Assembly: GCF_004770895.1 (NCBI RefSeq) | Contig: NZ_RQHS01000012.1 | Span: 124,001 to 188,000 of the forward strand | Source of the DNA: Leptospira dzoumogneensis | Lineage (GTDB): Bacteria > Spirochaetota > Leptospiria > Leptospirales > Leptospiraceae | DNA length: 64,000 nucleotides | Direction: 5' to 3' | Shown: piece by piece, positions 17,761 to 27,105 of the stretch | Numbering within the stretch: position 1 is the stretch's first letter | Layout: every line of letters starts with the position of its first letter | Made by a program: the position numbers and the translations under genes | Notes under the pieces: model-generated | Told to the model about the DNA's origin: nothing | Databases searched by the model: none | Seen by the model: only the letters and a program-made list of their open reading frames with translations

Positions 17761-18381
17761 CTATTCAGGCAAACGGAATTTCGGAAGTGATAGATTAAAT
17801 CGGACAGCGACCATTCGGACTAGTATCACAAGCAAAGCGGAGACTGCAGTATTTAAACTTCCGTTCACTTCGTATTTGTCTAATACAATGTATAGGATTG
17901 CGCCTGCCAAACATGCAGTTGCGTAAATTTCTCTTCGGAAGATCATCGGGACTTCGTTGATTAAAGTATCTCGGATCACTCCTCCGAATACCGCGGATAC
18001 CATTCCTAAGATCGCTGCCGCAAATGGATTTACTCCGCTTAGTAATGAGATCCTAGTTCCGATCACCGTATAAATTCCGATCCCAACAGTATCGAAAAAG
18101 AAAATCCCGGTTTTCATTCGGATCAAAAATCTAGGAAATACGAATGTGATCGCAAAACCCGCAAATATCGCCCAAAGAACATTAGAGTCGGATACCCAAG
18201 AAACGGGATAATTTCCGAGTGTTATATCCCTTAACGTTCCGCCGCCTATTGCAGTAATGAAGCCGGTGAAAAATACGCTGAATGCGTCCGCGTGATAGGT
18301 CTTTTTTTCCGCAGCGGCCAAGGCTCCGGACACCGCAAACACTGTGACCCCGGCCAAATTGAAAAAATAAGAAAGGTCCAA
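17761..18381 (-). CDS. TRIC/YicG family (UPF0126) membrane channel protein
   Basis: 206 residues with seven membrane segments. It carries two copies of the family motif: AVSGALAAAEK then TAIGGGTLRDITLGN in the first half, and AILGMVSAVFGGVIRDTLINEVP in the second, the GGG/GGV-xRD kinks seen in prokaryotic TRIC cation channels. The start is a TTG one base after the stop of the SDR gene, with AAAAAGG six bases upstream, so it is translationally linked to it. Prokaryotic TRIC proteins conduct K+ and Na+; some members are linked to glycine uptake. Specific function here is unknown. Confidence 0.85.
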   Translation of the reverse strand: MDLSYFFNLAGVTVFAVSGALAAAEKKTYHADAFSVFFTGFITAIGGGTLRDITLGNYPVSWVSDSNVLWAIFAGFAITFVFPRFLIRMKTGIFFFDTVGIGIYTVIGTRISLLSGVNPFAAAILGMVSAVFGGVIRDTLINEVPMIFRREIYATACLAGAILYIVLDKYEVNGSLNTAVSALLVILVRMVAVRFNLSLPKFRLPE

Positions 18382-18382
18382 C

Positions 18383-19189
18383 TTAAACCTTTTTATAGAC
18401 CTTCTGCTTTTTTTTACCTTTACCTATGAGAGAAGGACTGAGTAACGCATTCAAACCAGGAAGAAAACTTCCTACCTTTGCCAAAAATCCTCTGGAACCC
18501 GGGATCAGAACTTCCATCGGTTTATTCGGGATCACTTTATTAAAGATGATATCTGTTACTTCTTCCGTTTTGAGATATCTATTTCCGGAGAATGTCATGG
18601 AAGCTTCTTCATAATCTTTTTGAAGATCCAGCATCGGTGTTTGGATCGCGTCAGGACAAACTACACTCACAAATACTTTTTTAGGTCTCAATTCTTGGGC
18701 GACTGCCAAGGAGAATCCTCTAACTGCAAATTTAGAAGTAGAATAAAGAGAGATCCCCGGGATAGGAGCAACTCCCGCCAATGATGCAATATTTATAATA
18801 TGGCCCCCGCCTTGAGAGATCATTCGGATAGAAGCTTCTCTAGTTCCGTACATCAAACCTTTAGCATTGATATCTATATGTTTATCAATATCCTTAGGGC
18901 TTACATTTTCAATGTATCCAGGCAGAAGATAACCTGCCACATTCATTAGAATATCCAGTTTGCCCCATTTTTTGTAAGCAAGATCCATAACCTTCTTCCA
19001 TTCGGAAGGAGAAGTCACATCCAATTTCGAAGTTAAAACCCTATTCTTATCAAACTTTTGTTTAGTAACGTAATCTTTCAGAGCTTTTTCATTCAGATTG
19101 GTCAGAAGTACATTATGACCTAAAGAGTAAGCCTTCTCTACCAGATTTTTTCCTAAACCGCCGCTTGCACCGGTAATGAGTATGTTCAT
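18383..19189 (-). CDS. Short-chain dehydrogenase/reductase (SDR)
   Basis: 268 residues, classical SDR. The NAD(P)-binding loop is TGASGGLG at about 6-13, NVAG at about 85, the catalytic Ser lies in NIASLAG and the YSTSK motif gives Tyr and Lys. The C-terminal part ends in a Lys-rich tail after a hydrophobic stretch (FLPGLNALLSPS), as in SDRs that sit on membranes and act on lipids. Substrate unknown. It sits nine bases after the MBL-fold gene and one base ahead of the TRIC gene, so these three form a minus-strand operon. Confidence 0.85.
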   Translation of the reverse strand: MNILITGASGGLGKNLVEKAYSLGHNVLLTNLNEKALKDYVTKQKFDKNRVLTSKLDVTSPSEWKKVMDLAYKKWGKLDILMNVAGYLLPGYIENVSPKDIDKHIDINAKGLMYGTREASIRMISQGGGHIINIASLAGVAPIPGISLYSTSKFAVRGFSLAVAQELRPKKVFVSVVCPDAIQTPMLDLQKDYEEASMTFSGNRYLKTEEVTDIIFNKVIPNKPMEVLIPGSRGFLAKVGSFLPGLNALLSPSLIGKGKKKQKVYKKV

Positions 19190-19198
19190 TTATATTTC

Positions 19199-20305
19199 CT
19201 AATGGGTAATTATATTACCGAATTCTAATTGTCCAAATGAAAAAGTCGGACTTGTTCCCGGGAAAAGCCAAAACCCGCTCATCTCGGAAGAAGGCATAAC
19301 ATTATAAAATTCAGGGTTTCGTAAAGAAGGACCTGCAATCTCTTTTTCCAAGACCATGGAGATATATTGGTCAAGACCTATCTCCAAAGTATTTCCGTTT
19401 AAGATCACTTCCATACCTGTGTTTTTAGCATATTTACGCACTCCAGGAATGCGAGACTTGAGCGGATTATAATTATCAGCACTCACTCCATTCTCACTGG
19501 TTACAAAAATCCCTTCCGGAGTATTCGCTACCAAACTATGGTTCCCATACGTATGTCCAGGAGTTCTGATCAAGGCCACTCCACCGCCTAGTTCCGTATC
19601 AGAATCTAAAAGAACAACTCGATCCATGGAGATCCCACCGGAACCGTTCGGACAATACCAGTCTGATTGGGGAGGAAGAAGTCCTTGGATAGAATTCCAT
19701 TCCTCTCTCATGACGAGTAACTTCGCGTTCGGAAAATATCCAGGCTGACCATTCGCCCCCAGCCATTTGCGCAGATCCTGAGTATGCAAATGATCGAAAG
19801 AAATATAATCCACCTTCTCCGGAGGAAGTCCTACTTGTTTCAAACATTCCTCTACTGTGTTTAGAGTGGGAGCCATGATCTTTCTGCCGATATTTTGAAA
19901 AGGCCCGAAACTTTGGGAAAGCCTTTTGAAAAAAGGAGTCTCCGCATTCGCATCCACATCGGATGGAGAAAATAACAGAGTTTTAATTCCTTCCGATGTT
20001 TTGTATTGGATGATGAATAATCGATTGATTATATGCAGAAACGGCGTAGGAAGACTGAATGCATTCAACAAAGCGTATTTAGTAGGGTAAGGAACCCGGA
20101 CTAAATCAAAAGATTTATAATATACTACTTGCGGCCCTGATAAAAATTTATCTCTAAATCTTCTCGCTCTTTTGCGAACATCTTCCAAACGATCCACAGG
20201 TGCAGGAAGACTGCGGGAACCTAAAAAATCTTTGATCGGCTTTAGACTTGTGTCTTTTTTGGAAGACTGTTTTTTGACTGACTTGGAAACATTCACCTTT
20301 GCCAT
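19199..20305 (-). CDS. Metallo-beta-lactamase-fold hydrolase
   Basis: 368 residues, cytoplasmic with a Lys/Ser-rich N-terminal tail. The metal-binding motif reads DHLHTQDLR (HxHxxD) near residue 175, RTPGHTYGNHS supplies the third His, and TSENGVSAD gives the position of the bridging acidic residue. These marks support a di-metal MBL fold enzyme. The N-terminal 100 residues before the core are longer than in most members. Partner genes downstream are an SDR and a TRIC protein, which do not fix a substrate; lactonase or thioesterase activity is possible. AGGG lies eight bases before the ATG. Confidence 0.78.
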   Translation of the reverse strand: MAKVNVSKSVKKQSSKKDTSLKPIKDFLGSRSLPAPVDRLEDVRKRARRFRDKFLSGPQVVYYKSFDLVRVPYPTKYALLNAFSLPTPFLHIINRLFIIQYKTSEGIKTLLFSPSDVDANAETPFFKRLSQSFGPFQNIGRKIMAPTLNTVEECLKQVGLPPEKVDYISFDHLHTQDLRKWLGANGQPGYFPNAKLLVMREEWNSIQGLLPPQSDWYCPNGSGGISMDRVVLLDSDTELGGGVALIRTPGHTYGNHSLVANTPEGIFVTSENGVSADNYNPLKSRIPGVRKYAKNTGMEVILNGNTLEIGLDQYISMVLEKEIAGPSLRNPEFYNVMPSSEMSGFWLFPGTSPTFSFGQLEFGNIITH

Positions 20306-20387
20306 AAGTTCATCCCTTCACTTTATTTATTCTCCCATTTTCAAAAATGAAAATAGGAGTTTTATCTGGTAAAACTTTAATAAAAAC

Positions 20388-20756
20388 TTAAAACGGTTTG
20401 TATAAGGCAAGATACGCGGAGAATGTACCAAGCACCGGAAGACCGAACCAAAGTATTTTTGCAAACTCAGGCTTTTTATAATACGCAGTCAATAATCCGC
20501 CAAAGATCAACCAGACCACAATCTTAGCGATCACCCAGCCAGGGAAACTGGTCAACAGTCCTATTCTCGCAAGCATTCCGAAGCCGCCCAATAGTATCAG
20601 CGTCATACCAATTCCATGAGCGGAAGCGATCAGTTTTTTAGGAGCGTTCTCTTTTGTGCCTCCTCCTAATACGTGAAGTGCAAGACCACCGTATGCGGAG
20701 AATAAGAATAAAATACCAAGGATATGAATGAGTTTGTACACCGGATAAGAAATCAT
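20388..20756 (-). CDS. Small four-helix membrane protein
   Basis: 122 residues with four predicted membrane helices. YPVYKLIHILGILFLFSAYGGL at the N-terminus resembles the haem-His pattern (KxxHxxG) seen in SirB/CopD-like and UPF0093-like membrane proteins, with a second conserved-looking His in ASAHGIGM. If both His face each other across the membrane they could bind haem, but this is inference. It is the first gene downstream of the adenylate cyclase on the same strand (52 bases). No specific function. Confidence 0.6.
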   Translation of the reverse strand: MISYPVYKLIHILGILFLFSAYGGLALHVLGGGTKENAPKKLIASAHGIGMTLILLGGFGMLARIGLLTSFPGWVIAKIVVWLIFGGLLTAYYKKPEFAKILWFGLPVLGTFSAYLALYKPF

Positions 20757-20808
20757 AGGTGATCATTCTTATGATCCTTTGGTCTTATGGAAAGCGAAAA
20801 ACGATTTT

Positions 20809-23073
20809 CTACTTTTCTAAAAGATGTTGTACTCCGACCCAATTTCCAACAGGTGGAGACTCTATATATTCTTGGCAGCGTTTTCTGTATAAGATAGCCA
20901 CTATATCTTCCGGATACACTTTCAAGGCTTGTTCGAAATTTTGGAGTGCTTCCTTGAAATTTCCCACCTTATACAAAATGATGCCTCTGGAGATCAAAGC
21001 TAAAGTTGCATCTTTCAGCTTGCGAATATGAGGATCATCTGATTCGTAAATTTCGTATATGATGATTGGCTGGCTTTTTCCTTTAACCACTACTGAGTCC
21101 ACTTCTCGGATCGCAAGTTCATCCGCAATCGTAAGACTAGACAAAGTTTGCTGAGTAATTAATATATCCGCCTTATATAAATTCGTAAGACTTTCCAAAC
21201 GAGATGCAACGTTTACCGTGTCACCTATCACAGTTGTATCCAGTCTATGAGAAGAACCTACTGTACCGAGCATTAGGTTCCCGGTATTGATACCGATCCC
21301 GATCCGAACACCTTTTACATGTCCGTGATTGCCCTTTACTTCTTCTTCGAGTTCCCGAACCCTTCTTCTCATATCAATGGCTGCAAGGACTGCCCTGTCC
21401 GCGGCGGACTTACCTTCCCAATTATTCTCTGAATGGATCACTCTTTCAGCGGAGAATAGAGCGAGGATCGCATCTCCCATAAATTTATCCACAAAGCCCT
21501 CGTACTTTTGGATAAGAGGTTCCATTTTTGCCAAATAACCGTTGATAAATTTAAAATTTTCTTCCGGAGTCATCTTCTCCGAGATTGTAGTGAAAGAACG
21601 AATGTCTGTGAACAGAACGCTCATTTCACGTAATGCGGAATCTCCCAGATTTACATCCACTGCGGAGTCTTTTCCAAGTACACTTAAGAACTGCATCGGA
21701 ACGAAGCGGAAGAATGCATTCTTCTGTCTAGCCAATTCTAGTTTTTGATGGCTGAGTTCTATGTTCAATTCTTCCGATTGTTTGTACAGATCGATGAACC
21801 TGTTTGCAAGTATGGTGGTTAAGGAAATTACGAATAATAAATACGCAAACTGAGTGAATCTGATCCCCGATTGAAAGAACATAGAATCCAACACATCGTA
21901 ACCTGAAATGAATACGATGATGAACATGCTGATCGCCATGAGAGAAGCGTCTTTTTTACGCAGATAAACCGCTTTCCCCATAAAATACAATAGATAGATA
22001 AGAGAAGGCAGAATGGAGATCTGCCAAGCTCTCAAACTGATCATCAAATATTGGAATGGAGCGAAAAAAGAAAAGAAGAAGATGGAAAAACTCCACCCGG
22101 TGATCAGGAGTATCGCCTTATTCGGTAAAGTAGATCCGTAAAAATAATCATGAAGAAAGAGCAAGAATAAAGGGGCAAGCAGGGATACGGAACCATATTC
22201 AATTCTTGTAATCCAAGTACTATCCTCTATAAAATCGAATATGATCGTGGATCTACTCAAGGAGTAAACCGCCATAGAAATGGAAAAGATCCCGAAGTAT
22301 AAATTATATTTGTCCGTTCTTCTTTTGGAAAAAATGAGAAGATGGTATAATCCGAAAAATATATAGATCGTATTTAGACTTAAATTGATCAAGATCCCGA
22401 TCTTCTTGGAAAAATCGTATTCGATCCCTAAAGTATAATCTCCGTCCAAATAAAATCCAAGATCCACATTCGTTGGTGTAAATATCGGAGAAAGTGCAGG
22501 ATATTCCTCTTCCGAAAGATGAAGGGCCGGTGCGTCTCCCAACATACGGAATACAAGTCTGTTCTCTCCCGCTTGCAAGAGACTCGAGTCCACCTGCACT
22601 TCCATATCTCGGAGAGTTTTTCGGATCCCCATTTTTCCATTCGAGTCCAAATGGATCTCTTTTTGGAGAAGATGTCCGTTCAGATAAATTTCCCAGTTCT
22701 CACCTATAAAATTTAAGTAAAGCCGGATCGGGCTCAAGAAAACTTGTGCCTTGGGATCAAAACCTAGATTAAATTTTGTCTGGATGGTGAACTCTTGGAT
22801 CTTATCGGATACCGGAGTTTTGTAGAGTTGGTTTAGAACGATCGGGAATTTTTCTATTTTTAAATACCCAGATTCTGTTACATCGAAGCCTGATCTAAAT
22901 TCAGGTTTAAATCCGCGTACGGATTCCCATTCTAATCTTTTTAGATCCAGGTCCTTCCAGCCTAGAATAGGCTCTTCTTCTTGAGAACCCAGAGAGTAAA
23001 AAGAGAATAAGAAAAAAGAAATGAAGATTAGAGATCTGAAAGGTAAAGCCGGAAATTTTTGTTTATGCACCAT
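20809..23073 (-). CDS. 7TM-DISM adenylate cyclase (class III) with C-terminal TPR
   Basis: 754 residues. A signal peptide, a periplasmic jelly-roll-like domain (about 40-220, with the LYLNGHLL-like pattern), seven membrane segments (about 225-430), a coiled linker and a class III nucleotide cyclase domain (about 480-655). The cyclase has both metal Asp residues (LFTDIRSFT and FMGDAILALF), the adenine-selecting Lys in FVDKFMGD and TTVIGDTVNVASRLE with the transition-state Asn/Arg. This set predicts cAMP rather than cGMP. A TPR-like segment (about 690-740) ends the protein. Leptospira genomes are rich in such cyclases. It likely turns an envelope signal into cAMP. The gene is divergent from bcp. 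Confidence 0.9.
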   Translation of the reverse strand: MVHKQKFPALPFRSLIFISFFLFSFYSLGSQEEEPILGWKDLDLKRLEWESVRGFKPEFRSGFDVTESGYLKIEKFPIVLNQLYKTPVSDKIQEFTIQTKFNLGFDPKAQVFLSPIRLYLNFIGENWEIYLNGHLLQKEIHLDSNGKMGIRKTLRDMEVQVDSSLLQAGENRLVFRMLGDAPALHLSEEEYPALSPIFTPTNVDLGFYLDGDYTLGIEYDFSKKIGILINLSLNTIYIFFGLYHLLIFSKRRTDKYNLYFGIFSISMAVYSLSRSTIIFDFIEDSTWITRIEYGSVSLLAPLFLLFLHDYFYGSTLPNKAILLITGWSFSIFFFSFFAPFQYLMISLRAWQISILPSLIYLLYFMGKAVYLRKKDASLMAISMFIIVFISGYDVLDSMFFQSGIRFTQFAYLLFVISLTTILANRFIDLYKQSEELNIELSHQKLELARQKNAFFRFVPMQFLSVLGKDSAVDVNLGDSALREMSVLFTDIRSFTTISEKMTPEENFKFINGYLAKMEPLIQKYEGFVDKFMGDAILALFSAERVIHSENNWEGKSAADRAVLAAIDMRRRVRELEEEVKGNHGHVKGVRIGIGINTGNLMLGTVGSSHRLDTTVIGDTVNVASRLESLTNLYKADILITQQTLSSLTIADELAIREVDSVVVKGKSQPIIIYEIYESDDPHIRKLKDATLALISRGIILYKVGNFKEALQNFEQALKVYPEDIVAILYRKRCQEYIESPPVGNWVGVQHLLEK

Positions 23074-23200
23074 GCGTTATTCGACAGTAGTAATTGGATG
23101 AGAAAAACTGCAAGATTTCAACTTTTTTAACGGATTTTTCCTTTTCCCAAAAATGTTTTCGGTAGAAACTATCCGGAAGGGAAAATAGGAGGAAAACTTT

Positions 23201-23680
23201 ATGTCCGACTCATGGGAAGGCAAAAAATTACCGGAAGTAAGTTTATCCAGTTCAGCAGGGAACACAGTAAATCTACCTAAGGATTCGGCAGGTTCCTGGA
23301 CCTTATTGTATTTTTATCCGAAAGACGATACTCCGGGTTGTACAAAACAAGCCTGCTCTTATAGAGACAACTTAGAAAAGTTCACTCAGGCGGGAGCTAA
23401 GGTCTACGGGATCAGTTCGGATTCTTTGGATAGTCATAAACAATTTATTGACAAATTCAATTTGAGTTTCCCTCTTCTATCCGATCCGAAACAAACATTG
23501 AGCGGACCTCTAGGAGTTTATGGAGACCAAGAATGGCAAGGCAGAGTTTTTAAGGGACTTTCCAGAGACAGCTTTTTGGTAGGACCGGATGGGACCATCC
23601 GCAAAGTATGGAGAAAAGTGGATCCCACTAAAACGGTTGCAGAAACCTTAGAGGAGATCTTAAAAGAGGCCGGTGCCTAA
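23201..23680 (+). CDS. bcp: Thioredoxin-dependent peroxiredoxin, Bcp/PrxQ type
   Basis: 159 residues, full length. YPKDDTPGCTKQACSYRD holds the peroxidatic Cys47 and, five residues on, the resolving Cys52, the atypical 2-Cys arrangement of Bcp. KVYGISSDS and FPLLSDP are family motifs as well. It reduces hydrogen peroxide and organic peroxides in the cytoplasm using thioredoxin. A near-perfect ribosome-binding site AGGAGG (23187-23192) lies eight bases before the ATG, which suggests high expression. The M61 peptidase gene follows after three bases. Confidence 0.93.
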   Translation: MSDSWEGKKLPEVSLSSSAGNTVNLPKDSAGSWTLLYFYPKDDTPGCTKQACSYRDNLEKFTQAGAKVYGISSDSLDSHKQFIDKFNLSFPLLSDPKQTLSGPLGVYGDQEWQGRVFKGLSRDSFLVGPDGTIRKVWRKVDPTKTVAETLEEILKEAGA

Positions 23681-23683
23681 GGC

Positions 23684-25450
23684 GTGATCGTAAAATACAC
23701 TCTAGATACATACCAACCGCATAGACATTTATTAAAGGTGGAAATGGAAGTCCACCCAGACAAACAGGAAACATTTCTTTGTATTCCGAATTGGTCCCCG
23801 GGCTCTTATAAGATCCGGGATTATTCCAAATCAATCCACCAAGTCCAATTTACTCAGTCCAAACCGGGCTGGAACATAGAACAAACGGATCTAGACACTT
23901 GGAAAGTCTCCTCCAAGGGAGAAACATTCAAAATTTCTTATTTAGTGTATGGATTCGAACATACCGTAAGAACCAATTATTTCACCAGTGATTTTATTTT
24001 AGTTCATCCTCCTGCAACATTCTTATATCCAAAAGATCGTTTAGATCTAGAACCTGAGGTTAGTTGGAAAAACCTAACACCATTCCGTTTTTGTTATACG
24101 GGATTAAAGAAGAAGGAAGGTTCTAAACAAACCTGGAAAGCAAAGAATTTTGACGAATTTTTCGACTCCCCTATTCTTCTTACGAATGAAAAACAGATCA
24201 CTTTTAGCGCAGAAGGATGCGAATTCGATCTAGTTATTTTAGGAGATATAGAAACAAAAGATAAGAAGAAGATCTCCAAAGATTTGGCAACGATCGTAGA
24301 AACACAGATCAAACTCATGGGTGGAACGGAGAATAAGTATTATCTTTTCGTTCTAGACATGAGCGATAATCTATACGGCGGATTGGAACATCTCAATTGT
24401 AGTATCAATCAATTCGATCCGAATGGATGGCCTAACCCTGATAATTATAGAACTCTTTTAGAACTTTTATCTCATGAATATTTTCATCATTGGAACGTGA
24501 AAAGAATTCGTCCGATCGCTCTTGGACCTTTTGATTACCAAAAACCGAATTTAACTAAAGAATTATGGATCGCAGAAGGAATTACGAGTTTTTTCGATGC
24601 ATACTTTCTTCTTCTTTGCGGATCTTATACTCCCCAGCAATATTTGAACAAACTTTGGAAGGATATACAAGAGCTGGAAGAATCTTTAGGTGAATCCTGG
24701 ATGAGCCTAGAAGATTCCAGTTTTACGGCTTGGACTAAATATTATAATCGCCCATTCGATCCGAATTTTTCGAATACCGGCATTTCCTATTATACGAAGG
24801 GTGCAATTCTGTCTTTAAGTATACATCTTTATATTCTGAAAGAAACCAAGGGTAGAAAATCCTTGGTGGATATTATGATTGCTTTGAACAAACAGTATCA
24901 TCAAGAAAAGAAAAGAGGTTTTACCAAAGCTGAATTTTTTCAAACTGCGAAGAAGGTCACAGGCCTGGATCTGAAATTAGAATTCGACACTTATATCACG
25001 GAACCAAAACGTATTCCTGTTGAGAATTACTTACATTTGATCGGAGTGGAAAGAACCTCTTCTAAACCTAAAATAGAATCCGGATTTAGGGTGAAAGAAG
25101 AAAGAGGAAGAATGATCGTAAGTAAGATCCTTCTTTCCAAATCGGTAAAAGAAACCGATATCAATCTAGGTGATGAATGGATCGCTCTGGATGATAAAAG
25201 AATTCTACCGGGAAACTTTAAAGAATTATTAAGTCAGTACCAACCCGGCAAAAAAGCGGACCTTCTTCTTTCCAGAAGAGGGAAAATTCTAAAAAGAAAG
25301 ATCAAATTCGATTCTTCTCCTTCTGGAAACGAACTATGGATCGATGAAAAAGCGAAAGATTCTGTCAAAGAATTGAGAGAAGTATTTTTACATTTAGGAA
25401 AAGAATCTGAAACTTCGAAACCTTCTGCCAAAAAAACTAGATCGAAGTAA
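23684..25450 (+). CDS. M61 family aminopeptidase with PDZ domain
   Basis: 588 residues starting at a GTG three bases after the bcp stop. The N-terminal beta domain (about 1-160) is followed by a thermolysin-like domain with the zinc motif HEYFH (His264, Glu265, His268) and the third ligand in [17 protein letters not shown]-terminal PDZ-like domain (about 450-560) includes [13 protein letters not shown] and [11 protein letters not shown]. These are the three parts of the glycyl-aminopeptidase family. No signal peptide, so it likely acts in the cytoplasm, trimming Gly/Ala from peptides. Its last 14 bases overlap the convergent SDR gene. Confidence 0.9.
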   Translation: MIVKYTLDTYQPHRHLLKVEMEVHPDKQETFLCIPNWSPGSYKIRDYSKSIHQVQFTQSKPGWNIEQTDLDTWKVSSKGETFKISYLVYGFEHTVRTNYFTSDFILVHPPATFLYPKDRLDLEPEVSWKNLTPFRFCYTGLKKKEGSKQTWKAKNFDEFFDSPILLTNEKQITFSAEGCEFDLVILGDIETKDKKKISKDLATIVETQIKLMGGTENKYYLFVLDMSDNLYGGLEHLNCSINQFDPNGWPNPDNYRTLLELLSHEYFHHWNVKRIRPIALGPFDYQKPNLTKELWIAEGITSFFDAYFLLLCGSYTPQQYLNKLWKDIQELEESLGESWMSLEDSSFTAWTKYYNRPFDPNFSNTGISYYTKGAILSLSIHLYILKETKGRKSLVDIMIALNKQYHQEKKRGFTKAEFFQTAKKVTGLDLKLEFDTYITEPKRIPVENYLHLIGVERTSSKPKIESGFRVKEERGRMIVSKILLSKSVKETDINLGDEWIALDDKRILPGNFKELLSQYQPGKKADLLLSRRGKILKRKIKFDSSPSGNELWIDEKAKDSVKELREVFLHLGKESETSKPSAKKTRSK

Positions 25451-26153
25451 TTCCTCCGTCCACAGTCCAGTTCGCTCCGTTGATATAACCTGATTCGGAA
25501 GAAATTAAAAAAGACACCACTCTTGCAATCTCTTCCGGAGAAGCGATCTTTTTCACAGGTGTCATCTCTATTATCTTTTTACGATGGTCGTCCACCTGAT
25601 CTTCTTGGATCCCCATCTTGGTTTCCATATAACCTGGACTCACCGCGTTAGAAGTGATCCCATTCTCTCCCCATTCCGCAGCGATAGATTTCATAAAACC
25701 TATGATCCCGTGTTTGGAAGAAGAATATGCCACAGACAGCGCACTTCCCTGCACAGACAAAGAAGAAGCTATGTATACGAATCTGCCGAGTCCTTTCTCG
25801 CCGAAAACAGGAAGTAACGTTTTTGTAATTTGAAATGCAGATCTAAGATTGATGGAAAAGATCCTGTCCCATTCTTCCAAAGAAACTTCGGTGATCTTAT
25901 GATAAGGGCCGCCATAACCTGCACAATGTACAAATCCATATATGGAAGAAGGAGTCTCGGATCGTAAACTTTTGCAGGCATTCTCCAGTTCGTTTGAAGA
26001 AGTCAGATCTATTTTTTGGAATGTTTCGTTTGGATGAAGTTGGTCCGGAGAAACCAGATCCCAATTTAGGATCTTATATCCAGAATTTCCTAATTCGGAA
26101 ACAAGAGCGCGGCCTAAGCCTCCGCTTCCTCCGGTGATTAAAATTGTTAACAT
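25437..26153 (-). CDS. Short-chain dehydrogenase/reductase, FabG-like
   Basis: 239 residues from the ATG at 26153. The frame is open up to 26225, but a start there would put 24 extra residues before the conserved beta strand and run into the divergent argB gene; starting at [14 protein letters not shown] is normal for the family. Further motifs: HCAGYGG (the NNAG position), IASSLS with the catalytic Ser, YSSSKHG with Tyr/Lys and SPGYMETKM. The C-terminus [12 protein letters not shown] is typical for FabG and related alcohol dehydrogenases. Substrate unknown. It ends 14 bases inside the convergent M61 gene and is divergent from argB by 43 bases. Confidence 0.85.
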   Translation of the reverse strand: MLTILITGGSGGLGRALVSELGNSGYKILNWDLVSPDQLHPNETFQKIDLTSSNELENACKSLRSETPSSIYGFVHCAGYGGPYHKITEVSLEEWDRIFSINLRSAFQITKTLLPVFGEKGLGRFVYIASSLSVQGSALSVAYSSSKHGIIGFMKSIAAEWGENGITSNAVSPGYMETKMGIQEDQVDDHRKKIIEMTPVKKIASPEEIARVVSFLISSESGYINGANWTVDGGITSI

Positions 26154-26196
26154 TTCCGAATCGACGTACAAGTGGGGAACGATTTCCCTGTTTGGT

Positions 26197-27069
26197 ATGG
26201 AACATTCCTTTGAGAGGGTCAACAATATTCTGGAGGCCCTTCCCTATATTACGAAATACTCCGGGAAAACTGTGGTCATCAAATATGGCGGAGCCGCAAT
26301 GGCAAAGGCCGACTTAAAGGAATCTTTTGCAAAAGATATCGTTCTTCTAAAATACGTAGGCATCCATCCGGTAATCGTTCACGGAGGCGGGCCTGAGATC
26401 AATAGACTCCTAGATAGTTTAAATATTCCAACCGAGTTCGTTCACGGTCATAGGGTCACTAACGAAGAGACCATGGACGTTGTGGAAATGGTTCTCACCG
26501 GAAAAGTAAATAAGCAGATCGTTTCCATGATCAATAAAGAAGGTGGAAATGCTGTGGGTCTTTCCGGAAAAGACGGAAATCTTGCAGTCGCTTCCAAAAC
26601 AAAGATCGAAATAGATGTGGAAGGAAAAAAATCCGAACTAGTGGATGTAGGTCTTGTGGGTAAGATCGACAAAATAGATCCGACTGTAATTTTATCTCTC
26701 CAAGAAAAAGGTTTTATCCCGGTCATTTCTCCAGTCGCCGAATCCGAAACGGGAGAATCTTTGAATATCAACGCAGATACTTTTGCGGGAGAATTGGCGG
26801 GAGCTCTCAAGGCGGAGAAGCTCATCCTTCTTACCGACACAAGCGGCATCCTGATCGACGGAAAACTTGTAACAGGTTTGAACAGGGCCTTAGTAAAAGA
26901 TTATATTCGAAAAGGAGATATCACCGGAGGAATGATCCCTAAAGTAGAATGTTGCCTTTCTGCGATCGACCAAGGAGTAAGAAGGACTCATATTATTGAC
27001 GGAAGAGTCCCACATTCTATCCTGATCGAAATCTTTACTGACCAAGGGATCGGTTCCTTGATCGAATAA
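26197..27069 (+). CDS. argB: Acetylglutamate kinase
   Basis: 290 residues from the ATG at 26197, the usual length; the longer open frame from 26134 would add an atypical N-terminus overlapping the divergent gene's control region. [23 protein letters not shown] and the GHRVTN substrate loop are diagnostic, with [12 protein letters not shown] and LLTDTSGI for ATP binding. It phosphorylates N-acetyl-glutamate, the second step of arginine biosynthesis. An N-terminal helix (EALPYITKY) of the kind that makes hexameric, arginine-inhibited ArgB is present, so feedback control by arginine is likely. Confidence 0.95.
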   Translation: MEHSFERVNNILEALPYITKYSGKTVVIKYGGAAMAKADLKESFAKDIVLLKYVGIHPVIVHGGGPEINRLLDSLNIPTEFVHGHRVTNEETMDVVEMVLTGKVNKQIVSMINKEGGNAVGLSGKDGNLAVASKTKIEIDVEGKKSELVDVGLVGKIDKIDPTVILSLQEKGFIPVISPVAESETGESLNINADTFAGELAGALKAEKLILLTDTSGILIDGKLVTGLNRALVKDYIRKGDITGGMIPKVECCLSAIDQGVRRTHIIDGRVPHSILIEIFTDQGIGSLIE

Positions 27070-27105
27070 GAGGAAAGTTCCGAATCTCCTTGACAGGAGT
27101 TGGAT